A DNA stretch of 49,209 nt from Clostridiales bacterium (GCA_015069495.1 SVIN01000013.1:1-49209), one strand, 5' to 3'. Counted from the first letter of the stretch, positions 15,064 through 23,045 are shown. Translations and numbers: made by a program. Notes: generated by a model from the sequence alone, not told the origin.

Positions 15064-16803
15064 ATGGCATTTTGCACCTTTTCTAAAGATTTAGACAATG
15101 GTTATACCATTGTCGACAATAAATTCATCACCAAGTATCTGCCTGAAGCGGACGGTTTTGCTGTAAAAGTTTACTTTTACGGCTTATATTTATGCGAAAA
15201 CCGCGAAACGGATTTCAGCATTTTCTCCATGGCAGAAGTTTTGAAAACAACGGAAGAAAATATCCGCCAGGCTTTTGCTTTTTGGGAAGACTTCGACCTG
15301 GTAGAAATACTCGCGCAAGATCCGTTCACCGTACAGTATCTCCCCGTTCGTACCGCTGTAGGCAGACCAAAAAAGATTCGCTATGAACAATACGCTGATT
15401 TTAACAAGGAATTGCAACGCAAAATGCAAAAAGTGGGCAAATTTATTTCCTCCAATGATTACGTCAAATATATGCATTTTTTGGAAGAAAATACCCTGCA
15501 ACCGCAGGCGTTGTTGTTGATCGCGGAATACTGCATCAATAAACAAGGCGAAGCCGTTTCCCCCTCGTATATTTTCAATAAAGCGAAAAAGTTGATTCGG
15601 CTTGGTTTTACTACCTATGAACAAGTGGAGAAAGAACTTTCGAACTACAACGCAAACGAAGGTGAACTTCTGAAGATTTTCACCCTATTGGGCGGATATC
15701 AACGTACCCCCGACGAGGGCGATTACGATCTGTATAAGAAATGGACGGAATCGTTGGGCTTTACCAAAGACAGCGTACTAGCAACCGCGAAAAAGCTGAA
15801 GCGCGGTAATATGACGGGGTTGGATTTGACCTTGACCGAACTTGCCGAAAAGGGTAAAACGGACGCGCAGGAAATTGAAAACTATCTCACCGAACGAGAA
15901 AGCCTTGCCACCCTTGCTTTCCGTATCGGGCGCAAGCTTGGGGTCAAAGTGCAAAACCCCGCACCCTACGTGGATGAATACGTGGAAAAATGGTATACTT
16001 ACGGGTTTGAAGAAAGTTCCCTTTTGGATATTGCGCTGTTGTGTATGCGTACAGAGCGCGGGGATTTCAACTCTATGCACGACCTCGTAAAGAAATTGTT
16101 TACCGACGGCATTGTGTCTAAGGATGCGGTGAAGAATTTCCTCAAGGATAAGAACAATGATTTGAAGTTGTTTACCAAGCTTCGCGAACTCTGCGGAGCA
16201 ATCCGCAACAACACCGCCAATTTGTCGTTGATTACGACCTGGCGGGAATGGGGTTTTGGCGAAGAAATGATTCTTGAAGCGGCAAAACGCAGCGCCGCAA
16301 GCGCAAGCCCTATCCCCTACATGAACAAGATTTTATCCGACTGGAAACAGGCAAAAATTTACACGGTAAAAGATATCCCCGAGAATAAAACGACGGGGGC
16401 AGGTACGGGTTCAACCCCGATTTCACGCGGTTTTGTCAACCCGATTATCGAAGCAGTCAACGCCAAAGCCGACCGCGAAAGATACTATGCCGCGCTTCGT
16501 GAAAAAGCGCAATCCCGCGCGGATAAGTTCGTCGCAAAAGCAAACAAGAACGCACGCTTTAAAGTGTTGACCACCGAGCTTGCGAAGATGGAAATTGCGC
16601 TTGCGAAAGCAGAAGTTTTCGAGCCGAAAAACTTGCCTGCATTGACGGAAGAGAAAGCGGGATTGTTACGTGAACGGAGAGATTTATTGCAATCGATGGG
16701 CATTGAAGAAGAACAATTGTTACCTCAATTTACGTGTAAAAATTGTTCGGACACGGGATTTTTACCCAGCGGGGTCGCATGTAATTGTTATAAAACGAAT
16801 TGA
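15064..16803 (+). CDS. DnaD-like primosome protein fused to a helicase-loader N-terminal domain
   Basis: 579 aa. The N-terminus (1-110) looks like the winged-helix DnaD/DnaB-type domain, followed by several DnaB2/DnaD helical repeats (about 115-430) that bind DNA and remodel it for helicase loading. After a Gly/Thr/Ser linker (about 440-455) the rest (455-579) matches what precedes the AAA+ domain in DnaI/DnaC-type loaders. That stretch is a charged coiled helix pair, then a zinc ribbon C558-x2-C561-SDTGF...C573-x-C575. The AAA+ module is missing: a stop and a terminator follow. Start ATG 15064 has GAGG upstream. Confidence 0.82.
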   Translation: MAFCTFSKDLDNGYTIVDNKFITKYLPEADGFAVKVYFYGLYLCENRETDFSIFSMAEVLKTTEENIRQAFAFWEDFDLVEILAQDPFTVQYLPVRTAVGRPKKIRYEQYADFNKELQRKMQKVGKFISSNDYVKYMHFLEENTLQPQALLLIAEYCINKQGEAVSPSYIFNKAKKLIRLGFTTYEQVEKELSNYNANEGELLKIFTLLGGYQRTPDEGDYDLYKKWTESLGFTKDSVLATAKKLKRGNMTGLDLTLTELAEKGKTDAQEIENYLTERESLATLAFRIGRKLGVKVQNPAPYVDEYVEKWYTYGFEESSLLDIALLCMRTERGDFNSMHDLVKKLFTDGIVSKDAVKNFLKDKNNDLKLFTKLRELCGAIRNNTANLSLITTWREWGFGEEMILEAAKRSAASASPIPYMNKILSDWKQAKIYTVKDIPENKTTGAGTGSTPISRGFVNPIIEAVNAKADRERYYAALREKAQSRADKFVAKANKNARFKVLTTELAKMEIALAKAEVFEPKNLPALTEEKAGLLRERRDLLQSMGIEEEQLLPQFTCKNCSDTGFLPSGVACNCYKTN

Positions 16804-16811
16804 TTGTAAAA

Positions 16812-16848
16812 GCACGGCGAGCCGAAAATTCGGCTCGCCGTGCGTTAT
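16812..16848 (+). terminator. terminator after the DnaD/loader fusion
   Basis: Perfect 15-bp stem (16812-16826 with 16829-16843), 2-nt loop as drawn, then GTTATTATTA. It starts 8 nt after the stop codon, arguing against a missed downstream ATPase frame. The T-run is weak. Confidence 0.65.
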
Positions 16849-16891
16849 TATTAGATGGTAAGTTCATGCGCCATTGGACAATGAAATTTGA

Positions 16892-17182
16892 TTATTTGGA
16901 CTTTCCACCATTTCTTACGAAATAGTCAGTAAGTTCAGTATCTAAGATTGTAACATCAGTAATGAATTCACCGTCCTCTAAAAAATAATAATAATCTGTA
17001 TTGTCAATCTTAAGGATATTATTATCCGAATCATATTCAATGTTGTATGTATGAGTTTTATTGTTTAACTCGAAGCACAATGTTAATGTTTGATTCTCAA
17101 CGCGTTGTTCTTCTGAAGAACAAGCAACCAACCCAAAGGCAAAAAACAACACCAAACATATTGCAATTACTGCTCTTTTCAT
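16892..17182 (-). CDS. small hypothetical lipoprotein
   Basis: 96 aa. Signal peptide with basic start (MKRAV), hydrophobic core and lipobox LVAC-SS, so lipidation at Cys21 by Lgt and cleavage by LspA (both encoded in this window) are expected. The mature part is about 75 polar residues with tyrosines (TDYYYFLEDGE). No family recognised. Ribosome site AAAGGTG before ATG 17182, and a clear promoter at 17220-17249. Single-gene unit. Confidence 0.75.
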   Translation of the reverse strand: MKRAVIAICLVLFFAFGLVACSSEEQRVENQTLTLCFELNNKTHTYNIEYDSDNNILKIDNTDYYYFLEDGEFITDVTILDTELTDYFVRNGGKSK

Positions 17183-17219
17183 ATACTTACACCTTTTTGT
17201 CAGATTGTTATTTAGCTTT

Positions 17220-17249
17220 ATTATATCATGTTTTTATACACTTCGTCAA
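17220..17249 (-). promoter_or_regulatory. promoter of the lipoprotein gene
   Basis: Minus-strand TTGACG (17244-17249), 18-nt spacer, TATAAT (17220-17225). The -35 box abuts the outermost tRNA-Ser 3'-end remnant. Confidence 0.7.
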
Positions 17250-17295
17250 CTCTTTTCTGCGCCAAACGAAAAAACACACCCGCATTGGGTGTGTC
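17250..17295. repeat. tRNA-Ser 3'-end remnant with terminator hairpin
   Basis: CTCTTTTCTGCGCCAAAC (plus strand) is a one-mismatch copy of the tRNA-Ser 3' end with its CCA. It is followed by GAAAAA and a hairpin ACACACCC-GCATT-GGGTGTGT (17274-17294). The block CTGCGCCAAACGAAAAAACA recurs identically at the right edge of element B (17454 onward). The T-run of the hairpin is on the minus strand. Confidence 0.7.
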
Positions 17296-17318
17296 AATGT
17301 TTTATTATTAAAAAAATC

Positions 17319-17461
17319 GCAGAGAAGATATTTTGCCAACTCTGTTGGCAAAGCGTCGTCACTCGGTCGAGCAAACGGAAGCAACTTTTCTTCATACTGC
17401 CTCGCTCCTCGCGTGAACCTCCGAACACCTCGAACCCTTTCGCAATCTCTTCTCTGCGCCA
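17319..17461. repeat. tRNA-end-matched inverted-repeat element B
   Basis: 143 nt. Starts GCAGAGAAGA (17319-17328) and ends TCTTCTCTGC-GCCA (17448-17461), matching the acceptor stem, discriminator and CCA of the nearby tRNA-Ser. Next to the left end is a hairpin TTGCCAAC/GTTGGCAA. The box AAAGCGTCGTC (17350-17360) and the box GCTCCTCGCGTGAACC (17404-17419) are identical to those of element A, and the 54-nt offset between them is the same. Confidence 0.7.
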
Positions 17462-17506
17462 AACGAAAAAACACACCCGCATTGGGGCGTATCGTGAAGA
17501 ATCAAA

Positions 17507-17649
17507 AGAAGAGGATTTGCGCCTTTAGCGGCGCGCCCCGCTGGGCAATTATTAATTGCCCATTTTGCTTGACATGTATTCCTTTTCGTAAGTTCCGTAA
17601 AGCAAAACGCTCACTCTCGTTCGCGGCTCCCACCCTCAAATCCTCTTCT
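17507..17649. repeat. tRNA-end-matched inverted-repeat element D
   Basis: 143 nt, bounded by perfect 13-bp inverted repeats AGAAGAGGATTTG (17507-17519) and CAAATCCTCTTCT (17637-17649). These equal the T-arm/acceptor junction of tRNA-Ser. Internal palindromes: GCGCC/GGCGC and TGGGCAATTA/TAATTGCCCA. The core differs from A and B. The segment after it (17658-17683) continues as an inverted copy of the tRNA-Ser trailer up to the terminator loop. Confidence 0.6.
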
Positions 17650-17670
17650 ATTCATCCTGTATCCCAAACA

Positions 17671-17699
17671 AAAATGGGAAGGCGTTGCCTTCCCATTTT
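17671..17699 (-). terminator. terminator of tRNA-Ser
   Basis: 13-bp perfect stem AAAATGGGAAGGC/GCCTTCCCATTTT with a 3-nt loop and a T-run on the minus strand. Outside the stem the symmetry continues to CCAAAC/GTTTGG, so the palindrome reaches the tRNA CCA end. Confidence 0.85.
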
Positions 17700-17703
17700 T
17701 GTT

Positions 17704-17794
17704 TGGCGCAGAGAAGAGGATTTGAACCTCCGGTACGTTTCAGGCGTACACACGATTTCCAATCGTGCTCCTTAAACCACTCAGACATCTCTGC
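17704..17794 (-). tRNA. tRNA-Ser(GGA)
   Basis: 91 nt with encoded CCA. Acceptor stem GCAGAGA/TCTCTGC, discriminator G, anticodon stem CACGA/TCGTG enclosing TTGGAAA (anticodon GGA), class II variable arm GTACGCCTGAAACGTAC, T-loop GTTCAAATC. All stems pair well. Confidence 0.96.
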
Positions 17795-18166
17795 ATTTAT
17801 TTTGTCCGCGCTACAAAGCGCTTATATATATTACTGTATTTTTTATAAAAAATCAAGTGTTTTTGCTTTGATTTTTGAAAAAATATTGAAAAAAGTTATT
17901 TTCATCTCCTTTTTTCGCCCCATCCCTACTTCTTCACCCTTCCCTATTACTTCTTAATTGAAAAAGTCGTACCCTCAGTATACGGCAATGCGTATACCAA
18001 GGGTACGTCAAATTTTATTTTTTTAGGCTATGTCACAGAGAATGGTTGATTTTAGCTGTATTTTTTTTCAGCGACTTGACGAGAAAAATACAAGAAAGAC
18101 AAGTGTTTTGTGACAGAGCCTTTTTTATTTACGTAAAAAAATCCCTTAATTTTTACAACGCGAAAT
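17795..18166. other. intergenic region with palindrome and MITE-like element
   Basis: No gene seen. It holds a two-part palindrome (GTACCC 17969-17974 with GGGTAC 18001-18006, enclosing GTATACG/CGTATAC) followed by a T-rich run, and the MITE-like element at 18026-18120. AT-rich otherwise. Confidence 0.6.
18026..18120. mobile_element. 95-bp MITE-like element
   Basis: Terminal inverted repeats GGCTATGTCACAGA and, reading inward from the right end, GGCTCTGTCACAAA (12 of 14 identical) bound 95 bp without coding capacity. The flanks read TTTTTTA on both sides, a possible 7-8 bp target duplication. GGCTCTGTCACA-type ends resemble some ISL3/IS1182-like insertion sequences (from memory). An odd long terminator is the alternative. 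Confidence 0.5.
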
Positions 18167-18568
18167 TTACTTCTCCGTCGTTTCGTCCACGATTTCCGCA
18201 TCAACAGCATTGACGGATACGCTCTTTATCCCGTTCATAACGCCGCTCTTCGATTTATACCCCTCTTCGCACACCGCAATATTTTCACCGTTCGTTGCAA
18301 TCAAACGATAACGGTATAAACCCGCTTTGTCAAAGTAAATCTCAAATTTCGGACAAGTCTTTACCGTCGGAGTTTTCAAGGTCTGATCTTCTACCCGATC
18401 TTCTTCGATACATTTCACAGCGTTCTTACCGATGCTTTCCATACCCTTCTTGCACGCCGCTTTCGTCGAATACACCTGCGAAGATACAGCGATTTTTTCC
18501 ATGTTCGCTGCATACAAACTAAAATTAAACGCGCCCGTAGGCGTCTTCTTAATGACAAATTTCCCCAT
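18167..18568 (-). CDS. DUF1508 / YegP-type protein
   Basis: 133 aa from ATG 18568 (GAAGGTG upstream); the frame extends further 5' only through the promoter. Two repeats of about 55 residues begin FVIKKTPTGAFNFSLYAANMEKIAVSSQVYSTKAACKKGMESI and FEIYFDKAGLYRYRLIATNGENIAVCEEGYKSKSGVMNGI, the tandem DUF1508 fold. Function unknown; YegP homologues are small cytosolic proteins. Divergent from the radical-SAM repair gene. Confidence 0.88.
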   Translation of the reverse strand: MGKFVIKKTPTGAFNFSLYAANMEKIAVSSQVYSTKAACKKGMESIGKNAVKCIEEDRVEDQTLKTPTVKTCPKFEIYFDKAGLYRYRLIATNGENIAVCEEGYKSKSGVMNGIKSVSVNAVDAEIVDETTEK

Positions 18569-18600
18569 AATTTCACCTTCTTTATTTTTATAGTAGATAT

Positions 18601-18629
18601 AGTATAACAAATTCCTTTGCATTTGTAAA
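18601..18629 (-). promoter_or_regulatory. promoter of the DUF1508 gene
   Basis: Minus-strand TTTACA (18624-18629), 17 nt, TATACT (18601-18606). Confidence 0.65.
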
Positions 18630-18731
18630 GAAAAATCGCAAAATTTCTTAAAAAATAATCCATCGCCTCCCCCCCATGCCCCGTGGAAGATTTTTCTTGC
18701 AAATTTTTCGTGATTAAATACAAACAAATGT

Positions 18732-18760
18732 TTGACTTTTGAATTCCTTTATTGTATAAT
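18732..18760 (+). promoter_or_regulatory. promoter giving a leaderless radical-SAM mRNA
   Basis: TTGACT (18732-18737), 17-nt spacer, TATAAT (18755-18760). Only 6 nt separate the -10 box from ATG 18767, so transcription should begin at or within a base or two of the start codon. No ribosome-binding site is present. Confidence 0.75.
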
Positions 18761-18766
18761 ATATAC

Positions 18767-20038
18767 ATGATTACGGAAAAGAGATTACAAATTTTAACAG
18801 AAAGCGCGAAATACGACGTGTCTTGTTCCTCGTCGGGAAGCGGCCGAAAAAATGCAGGCGGTATCGGAAACGGATACGCGTCAGGCTGTTGCCACTCGTT
18901 TACCCCTGATGGGCGGTGCGTTTCTCTTTTAAAAATTTTACTAAGCAACGATTGTATTTATAATTGTAAATACTGCCCCAACCGCTTGGACGCAGACGTT
19001 CCGCGCGCCAGCGCAACCCCTGATGAAATTTGTCAATTGACCATTGATTTTTACAAGCGCAACTATATCGAGGGACTATTCCTTTCCTCTGCCGTTTGCA
19101 AAAATCCAGATTACACCATGGAACAATTGCTTTTGACGGTGAAAAAATTACGGACGGAATACAACTTCCACGGCTACGTACATCTAAAAGGCATCCCCAA
19201 AGCCGACCCGCGCTTGATGCAGGAAGCGGCGCGGTATGCCGACCGCATGAGTTATAACATCGAACTCCCTTCCGAGCAGAGCCTAAAACTGCTTGCCCCT
19301 CAAAAAAGCAAGGAGAGTTTATTGACCCCCATGCGCACCCTGACCGAGCAGGCAAACGCCTTTAAAGAAGACAAACGACGGGGGCAGGTACGAGGTCATT
19401 TCCTTCCCGCAGGGCAAACAACCCAGATGATTGTGGGGGCTTCCCCCGAAGCGGATGGGCAAATTTTACGCCTCACCCAAGCCCTTTATCGTAAGCATGA
19501 TTTGCGCAGAGTATATTATTCTTCCTACGTCCCCGTTGTGCAGGACAAGTTGTTGCCAACCATCGGCGCAGGGCAACTGCGCGAACATCGGTTGTATCAA
19601 GCGGATTGGCTGTTGCGTTTTTACGGATTTTCCGTGGAAGAAATCGTGGATGAGGGCGAGAACTTGTCCATGGATTACGACCCAAAATGCGCATGGGCGT
19701 TGCGGAATATGCATCTTTTCCCTGTAGAAATCAACCGCGCGCCTTTAGAGTTGCTATTGCGCGTACCAGGGATTGGCGCAAAGAATGCCTATAAGATTTT
19801 AGAGGCGAGAAAATTTGCCACTTTACGGTTTGAAGATTTAATCAAAATGCGGGTTGCCTTGAAACGCGCGAAACATTTTATCACCTGCAACGGTGCATTT
19901 TTCGGTGCAAAAAACGAGGGCGCAATACGCGGTTTACTTACCGCCGCCGAAACGCAGGAAAGCGCAGAACAATTGAACGTATTCGGCATGCTCTCCACAC
20001 CGCAAAACGCCTGGATCGCCCTCAGCGGTCAGCTTTAA
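18767..20038 (+). CDS. putative DNA modification/repair radical SAM protein
   Basis: 423 aa from ATG 18767, which matches the family start (MITEKRLQILTESAKYDVSCSSSGSGR); the 5-codon extension to a TTG would overlap the promoter -10 box. The radical SAM cluster motif is C63-x3-C67-x2-C70 (CIYNCKYC). The C-terminal part carries a helix-hairpin-helix (LLLRVPGIGAKNAYKIL) for DNA binding. This is the family paired with DUF4130 proteins and proposed, without proof of reaction, to repair or modify DNA. The next gene is that partner, 18 nt away. Confidence 0.93.
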   Translation: MITEKRLQILTESAKYDVSCSSSGSGRKNAGGIGNGYASGCCHSFTPDGRCVSLLKILLSNDCIYNCKYCPNRLDADVPRASATPDEICQLTIDFYKRNYIEGLFLSSAVCKNPDYTMEQLLLTVKKLRTEYNFHGYVHLKGIPKADPRLMQEAARYADRMSYNIELPSEQSLKLLAPQKSKESLLTPMRTLTEQANAFKEDKRRGQVRGHFLPAGQTTQMIVGASPEADGQILRLTQALYRKHDLRRVYYSSYVPVVQDKLLPTIGAGQLREHRLYQADWLLRFYGFSVEEIVDEGENLSMDYDPKCAWALRNMHLFPVEINRAPLELLLRVPGIGAKNAYKILEARKFATLRFEDLIKMRVALKRAKHFITCNGAFFGAKNEGAIRGLLTAAETQESAEQLNVFGMLSTPQNAWIALSGQL

Positions 20039-20056
20039 CTTATTAACGAGGTATTT

Positions 20057-20803
20057 ATGGTTTACATATTCGACGGCACTATGCAGGGGTTTTTAACCGC
20101 CTTTCCACGTGCTTATACAGACGAAAACGCCCTGCTGACTTCCAAGCAAGCGCAACTGCCTTTGGGCGAGGAAGTATGCACCGTCACGACAAACCCAACA
20201 CTTGCACAAAAAATTTCCGAGCGTTTGACAAGCTTCGACCGAGATGCAATGTCCGATTTAGATACGCTGTTGCGAAGCGGTATGCCTGACAACGAACAAA
20301 TCGCCTTTCGTTATTTTCACTTGCTGGCAACTGTGAAACGCCCTGTTGGAAAACGGTTGGCTACACCCGAGGTCTTTGCCGCGGTTACCTGCATGAAGCG
20401 GGTGGGGCTTGAAATTCACCGTTTGCATGGATTCGTTCGATTTATGGAAACGGCAAGCGGTGCATTATACGCCCCCATTACACCCGACAACGATATCTGC
20501 GATTTACTCCTTCCGCACTTCCGCGCAAGGCTGACAAACTACCCGTTTGTTTTACACGATATCCGACGTAAAAAAGCGGTGGTTTACGATGGTAAAAATG
20601 CATTCAACGCATACCTGCCCCATGCGGACGTGGTCATTTCCGCAGATGAACAAGCTTGGCAATGTCTTTGGAAAGAGTATTACCAATCGGTGAATATCCC
20701 CTCCCGCGAACGGTTAAAACAGATGCGTGCAGAACTCCCTGTACGCTACCGCACGCATTTACCTGAACTGCAAATACAGCCAATCGGGTTCTCTGATGAA
20801 TGA
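20057..20803 (+). CDS. DUF4130 protein, partner of the radical SAM DNA-repair enzyme
   Basis: 248 aa. Begins MVYIFDGTMQGFLTAFPRAY, contains RKKAVVYDGKNA-type strands and ends with the family C-terminal region (MRAELPVRYRTHLPEL). Almost always encoded next to the radical SAM partner, as here. Cytoplasmic. Ribosome site ACGAGGT before ATG 20057. Biochemical role unproven; co-function in DNA metabolism is inferred from pairing. Confidence 0.9.
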   Translation: MVYIFDGTMQGFLTAFPRAYTDENALLTSKQAQLPLGEEVCTVTTNPTLAQKISERLTSFDRDAMSDLDTLLRSGMPDNEQIAFRYFHLLATVKRPVGKRLATPEVFAAVTCMKRVGLEIHRLHGFVRFMETASGALYAPITPDNDICDLLLPHFRARLTNYPFVLHDIRRKKAVVYDGKNAFNAYLPHADVVISADEQAWQCLWKEYYQSVNIPSRERLKQMRAELPVRYRTHLPELQIQPIGFSDE

Positions 20804-20830
20804 TTTTTGTAAAATCCCCCGTTCAAAATG

Positions 20831-20860
20831 TTGACAAAACTCTATATAATAGAGTATAAT
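20831..20860 (+). promoter_or_regulatory. promoter of glnN
   Basis: TTGACA (20831-20836), 18 nt, TATAAT (20855-20860). A second TATAAT at 20845-20850 is too close to the -35 box. Expected start near 20867, just before a terminator-like hairpin. Confidence 0.7.
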
Positions 20861-20869
20861 ACCAACAAC

Positions 20870-20914
20870 GGCAAAGGTGCCAACACGGTTGCCTTTGCCT
20901 TTTTTCGTTTTTTT
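20870..20914 (+). terminator. terminator/attenuator hairpin in the glnN leader
   Basis: GGCAAAGG (20870-20877) pairs with CCTTTGCC (20892-20899), with inner CAAC/GTTG, followed by TTTTTTCGTTTTTTT. It can end transcripts from the DUF4130 gene. Since it lies downstream of the glnN promoter it could also attenuate glnN. Confidence 0.75.
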
Positions 20915-20943
20915 CACGAAAGAAGTTATCAGGGAGAAGTATT

Positions 20944-23034
20944 ATGAAACTCGTATCCGATTATTTTGGCTGTATGGTATTTGATGATACCGTTATGAAA
21001 TCCATGCTGTCCGAAGAGGTTTACAACACCTTAAAGCGCACGGTCAAAGACGGCAGAAGCTTGAAATTGTCCGTTGCAAACACCGTTGCGGCCGCCATGA
21101 AAGATTGGGCAATTTCCCTCGGTGCGACCCATTTTACCCATTGGTTCCAACCTATGACGGGTATTACCGCGGAAAAACATGACAGCTTCATTTCCCCCGC
21201 TGAAGACGGCAGAGTGATTATGGAATTTTCTGGTAAGGAATTGGTTCGCGGCGAAACGGACGCGTCCTCTTTCCCTTCGGGCGGACTTCGCGCCACCTTC
21301 GAAGCAAGAGGTTACACCGCTTGGGACGCGACTTCCTACGCCTTTATCAAGGACAAAGTGCTGTGTATCCCCACGGCATTTTGCTCATACAGCGGTGACG
21401 CGTTGGATAAGAAAACCCCGCTTTTGCGTTCGATGGAAGCCATCAACCGCCAAGCCATGCGCGTGTTACAATTGTTTGGCAACGAGGACGTAACCTCCAT
21501 CAAAACCACCGTCGGTCCCGAGCAGGAATACTTCCTCATCGACAAAGAAATGTTTACCAAGCGTAAGGACCTTGTATACACAGGCCGTACGTTGTTTGGC
21601 GCCGCGCCCCCGAAGAGTCAAGAATTGGAAGGGCATTACTACGGCGTCATCAAACCCCGCGTGCAAGCGTTCATGAATGATTTGAACGAGGAATTGTGGA
21701 AACTCGGTGTGTTGGCAAAGACCGAACACAACGAAGCCGCGCCCGCGCAACATGAACTTGCGCCCATCTTTGCAACCACCAATATCGCCGCCGATCACAA
21801 TCAGCTGACGATGGAAATCATGCAAAAAATCGCCAAGAAGCACGACATGGTATGTCTGTTGCACGAAAAACCTTTCAAGGGTGTCAACGGCAGCGGTAAG
21901 CACAACAACTGGTCCTTATCTACTAACACGGGCGTGAATCTGTTAGAACCAGGCGATACCCCCGCGGAAAACGCGCAATTCCTTTTGTTCCTTTGCGCCG
22001 TTATCAAAGCGGTGGACGATTATCAGGATTTGTTGCGCGTATCGGTTGCCACCGCAGGCAACGACCACCGTTTGGGCGCGCACGAAGCACCCCCTGCCGT
22101 TGTATCCATTTTCCTCGGTGACGAACTGACGGAGATTTTAGAAGCGATTGAAAAGGACGTACCTTACGACGTGAAGGAGAAAGAATTGCTCCGCGTAGGC
22201 GTTCATACCATGCCCAAATTTCCCAAGGATACCACCGACCGCAACCGCACTTCGCCGTTTGCATTCACGGGTAATAAGTTCGAGTTCCGTATGTTGGGCT
22301 CTTCCGCATCCGTATCCGACCCGAACATTATTTTGAATACCGCCGTTGCGGAAATTTTGAAACAGTTCGCGGATGAATTGGAAACCGCAACCGATTTCGA
22401 AAGCGCGTTGCATGATTTAATCAAACGCGTAATCACCAACCACAAACGTATCGTGTTCAACGGAAACGGTTACGATGATGCTTGGCTGGCAGAAGCGAAA
22501 CGACGCGGGTTGCTGAACCTCAAAAAGACCCCCGACGCTTTGCCCCATTTCGTGGACGAAAAGAATATTGCTCTGTTCACTTCGCACAAGGTTTACACCG
22601 AACGCGAAATGCACTCCCGCTTGGAAATTCTGTTGCAAAGTTACTGCAACCTCATCAATATCGAAGCAAAAACGATGGTAGAAATGGCGAAAAAGGAAAT
22701 TCTTCCCGCCGTCAGCCGTTACAGCAAACAGCTTTCCGACACCGTTTTATCGAAGAAATCCGTTTGCGAAAGTTTGGATTGTTCATACGAAACGGATATG
22801 CTAACGGAAATTTCCGCCTTGACCGCAAGCGCGTATACATACGTAAAATCTTTGGAAAAGGCTTTGGCTGGCGCGAAAAAAACAGACGGAGCAAAGAAGC
22901 TGTCCGTGTATTACCGCGATAAAATTTTACCCGTTATGGAAAAACTCCGTACAGATGCGGACGCCTTGGAATGCTTGGTTTCCAACGAGTTCTGGCCGAT
23001 GCCCACCTACGGAGATTTGCTGTTTGGAATTTGA
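20944..23034 (+). CDS. glnN: glutamine synthetase type III
   Basis: 696 aa, the length of the type III family (about 700; types I and II are 350-470). ATP-dependent condensation of glutamate and ammonia. Seen: the type III N-terminus with THWFQPMTGITAEKHDSF, FPSGGLRATFEARGYTAWD, TTVGPEQEYFLID (metal and substrate glutamates), KTEHNEAAPAQHELAP, GVNGSGKHNNWS and AGNDHRLGAHEAPPA. Cytosolic dodecamer in characterised members. Start ATG 20944 follows GGGAGAAG. It is followed 11 nt later by nadE, so ammonia assimilation and ammonia-dependent NAD synthesis may be co-expressed. Confidence 0.97.
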   Translation: MKLVSDYFGCMVFDDTVMKSMLSEEVYNTLKRTVKDGRSLKLSVANTVAAAMKDWAISLGATHFTHWFQPMTGITAEKHDSFISPAEDGRVIMEFSGKELVRGETDASSFPSGGLRATFEARGYTAWDATSYAFIKDKVLCIPTAFCSYSGDALDKKTPLLRSMEAINRQAMRVLQLFGNEDVTSIKTTVGPEQEYFLIDKEMFTKRKDLVYTGRTLFGAAPPKSQELEGHYYGVIKPRVQAFMNDLNEELWKLGVLAKTEHNEAAPAQHELAPIFATTNIAADHNQLTMEIMQKIAKKHDMVCLLHEKPFKGVNGSGKHNNWSLSTNTGVNLLEPGDTPAENAQFLLFLCAVIKAVDDYQDLLRVSVATAGNDHRLGAHEAPPAVVSIFLGDELTEILEAIEKDVPYDVKEKELLRVGVHTMPKFPKDTTDRNRTSPFAFTGNKFEFRMLGSSASVSDPNIILNTAVAEILKQFADELETATDFESALHDLIKRVITNHKRIVFNGNGYDDAWLAEAKRRGLLNLKKTPDALPHFVDEKNIALFTSHKVYTEREMHSRLEILLQSYCNLINIEAKTMVEMAKKEILPAVSRYSKQLSDTVLSKKSVCESLDCSYETDMLTEISALTASAYTYVKSLEKALAGAKKTDGAKKLSVYYRDKILPVMEKLRTDADALECLVSNEFWPMPTYGDLLFGI

Positions 23035-23045
23035 GGTATATAGAT

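Noticed and set aside
17047-17775. 242-codon plus-strand frame through the tRNA-Ser array
   Set aside because: Runs antisense to the lipoprotein gene and tRNA-Ser and through the inverted-repeat elements; an artefact of repeated sequence.
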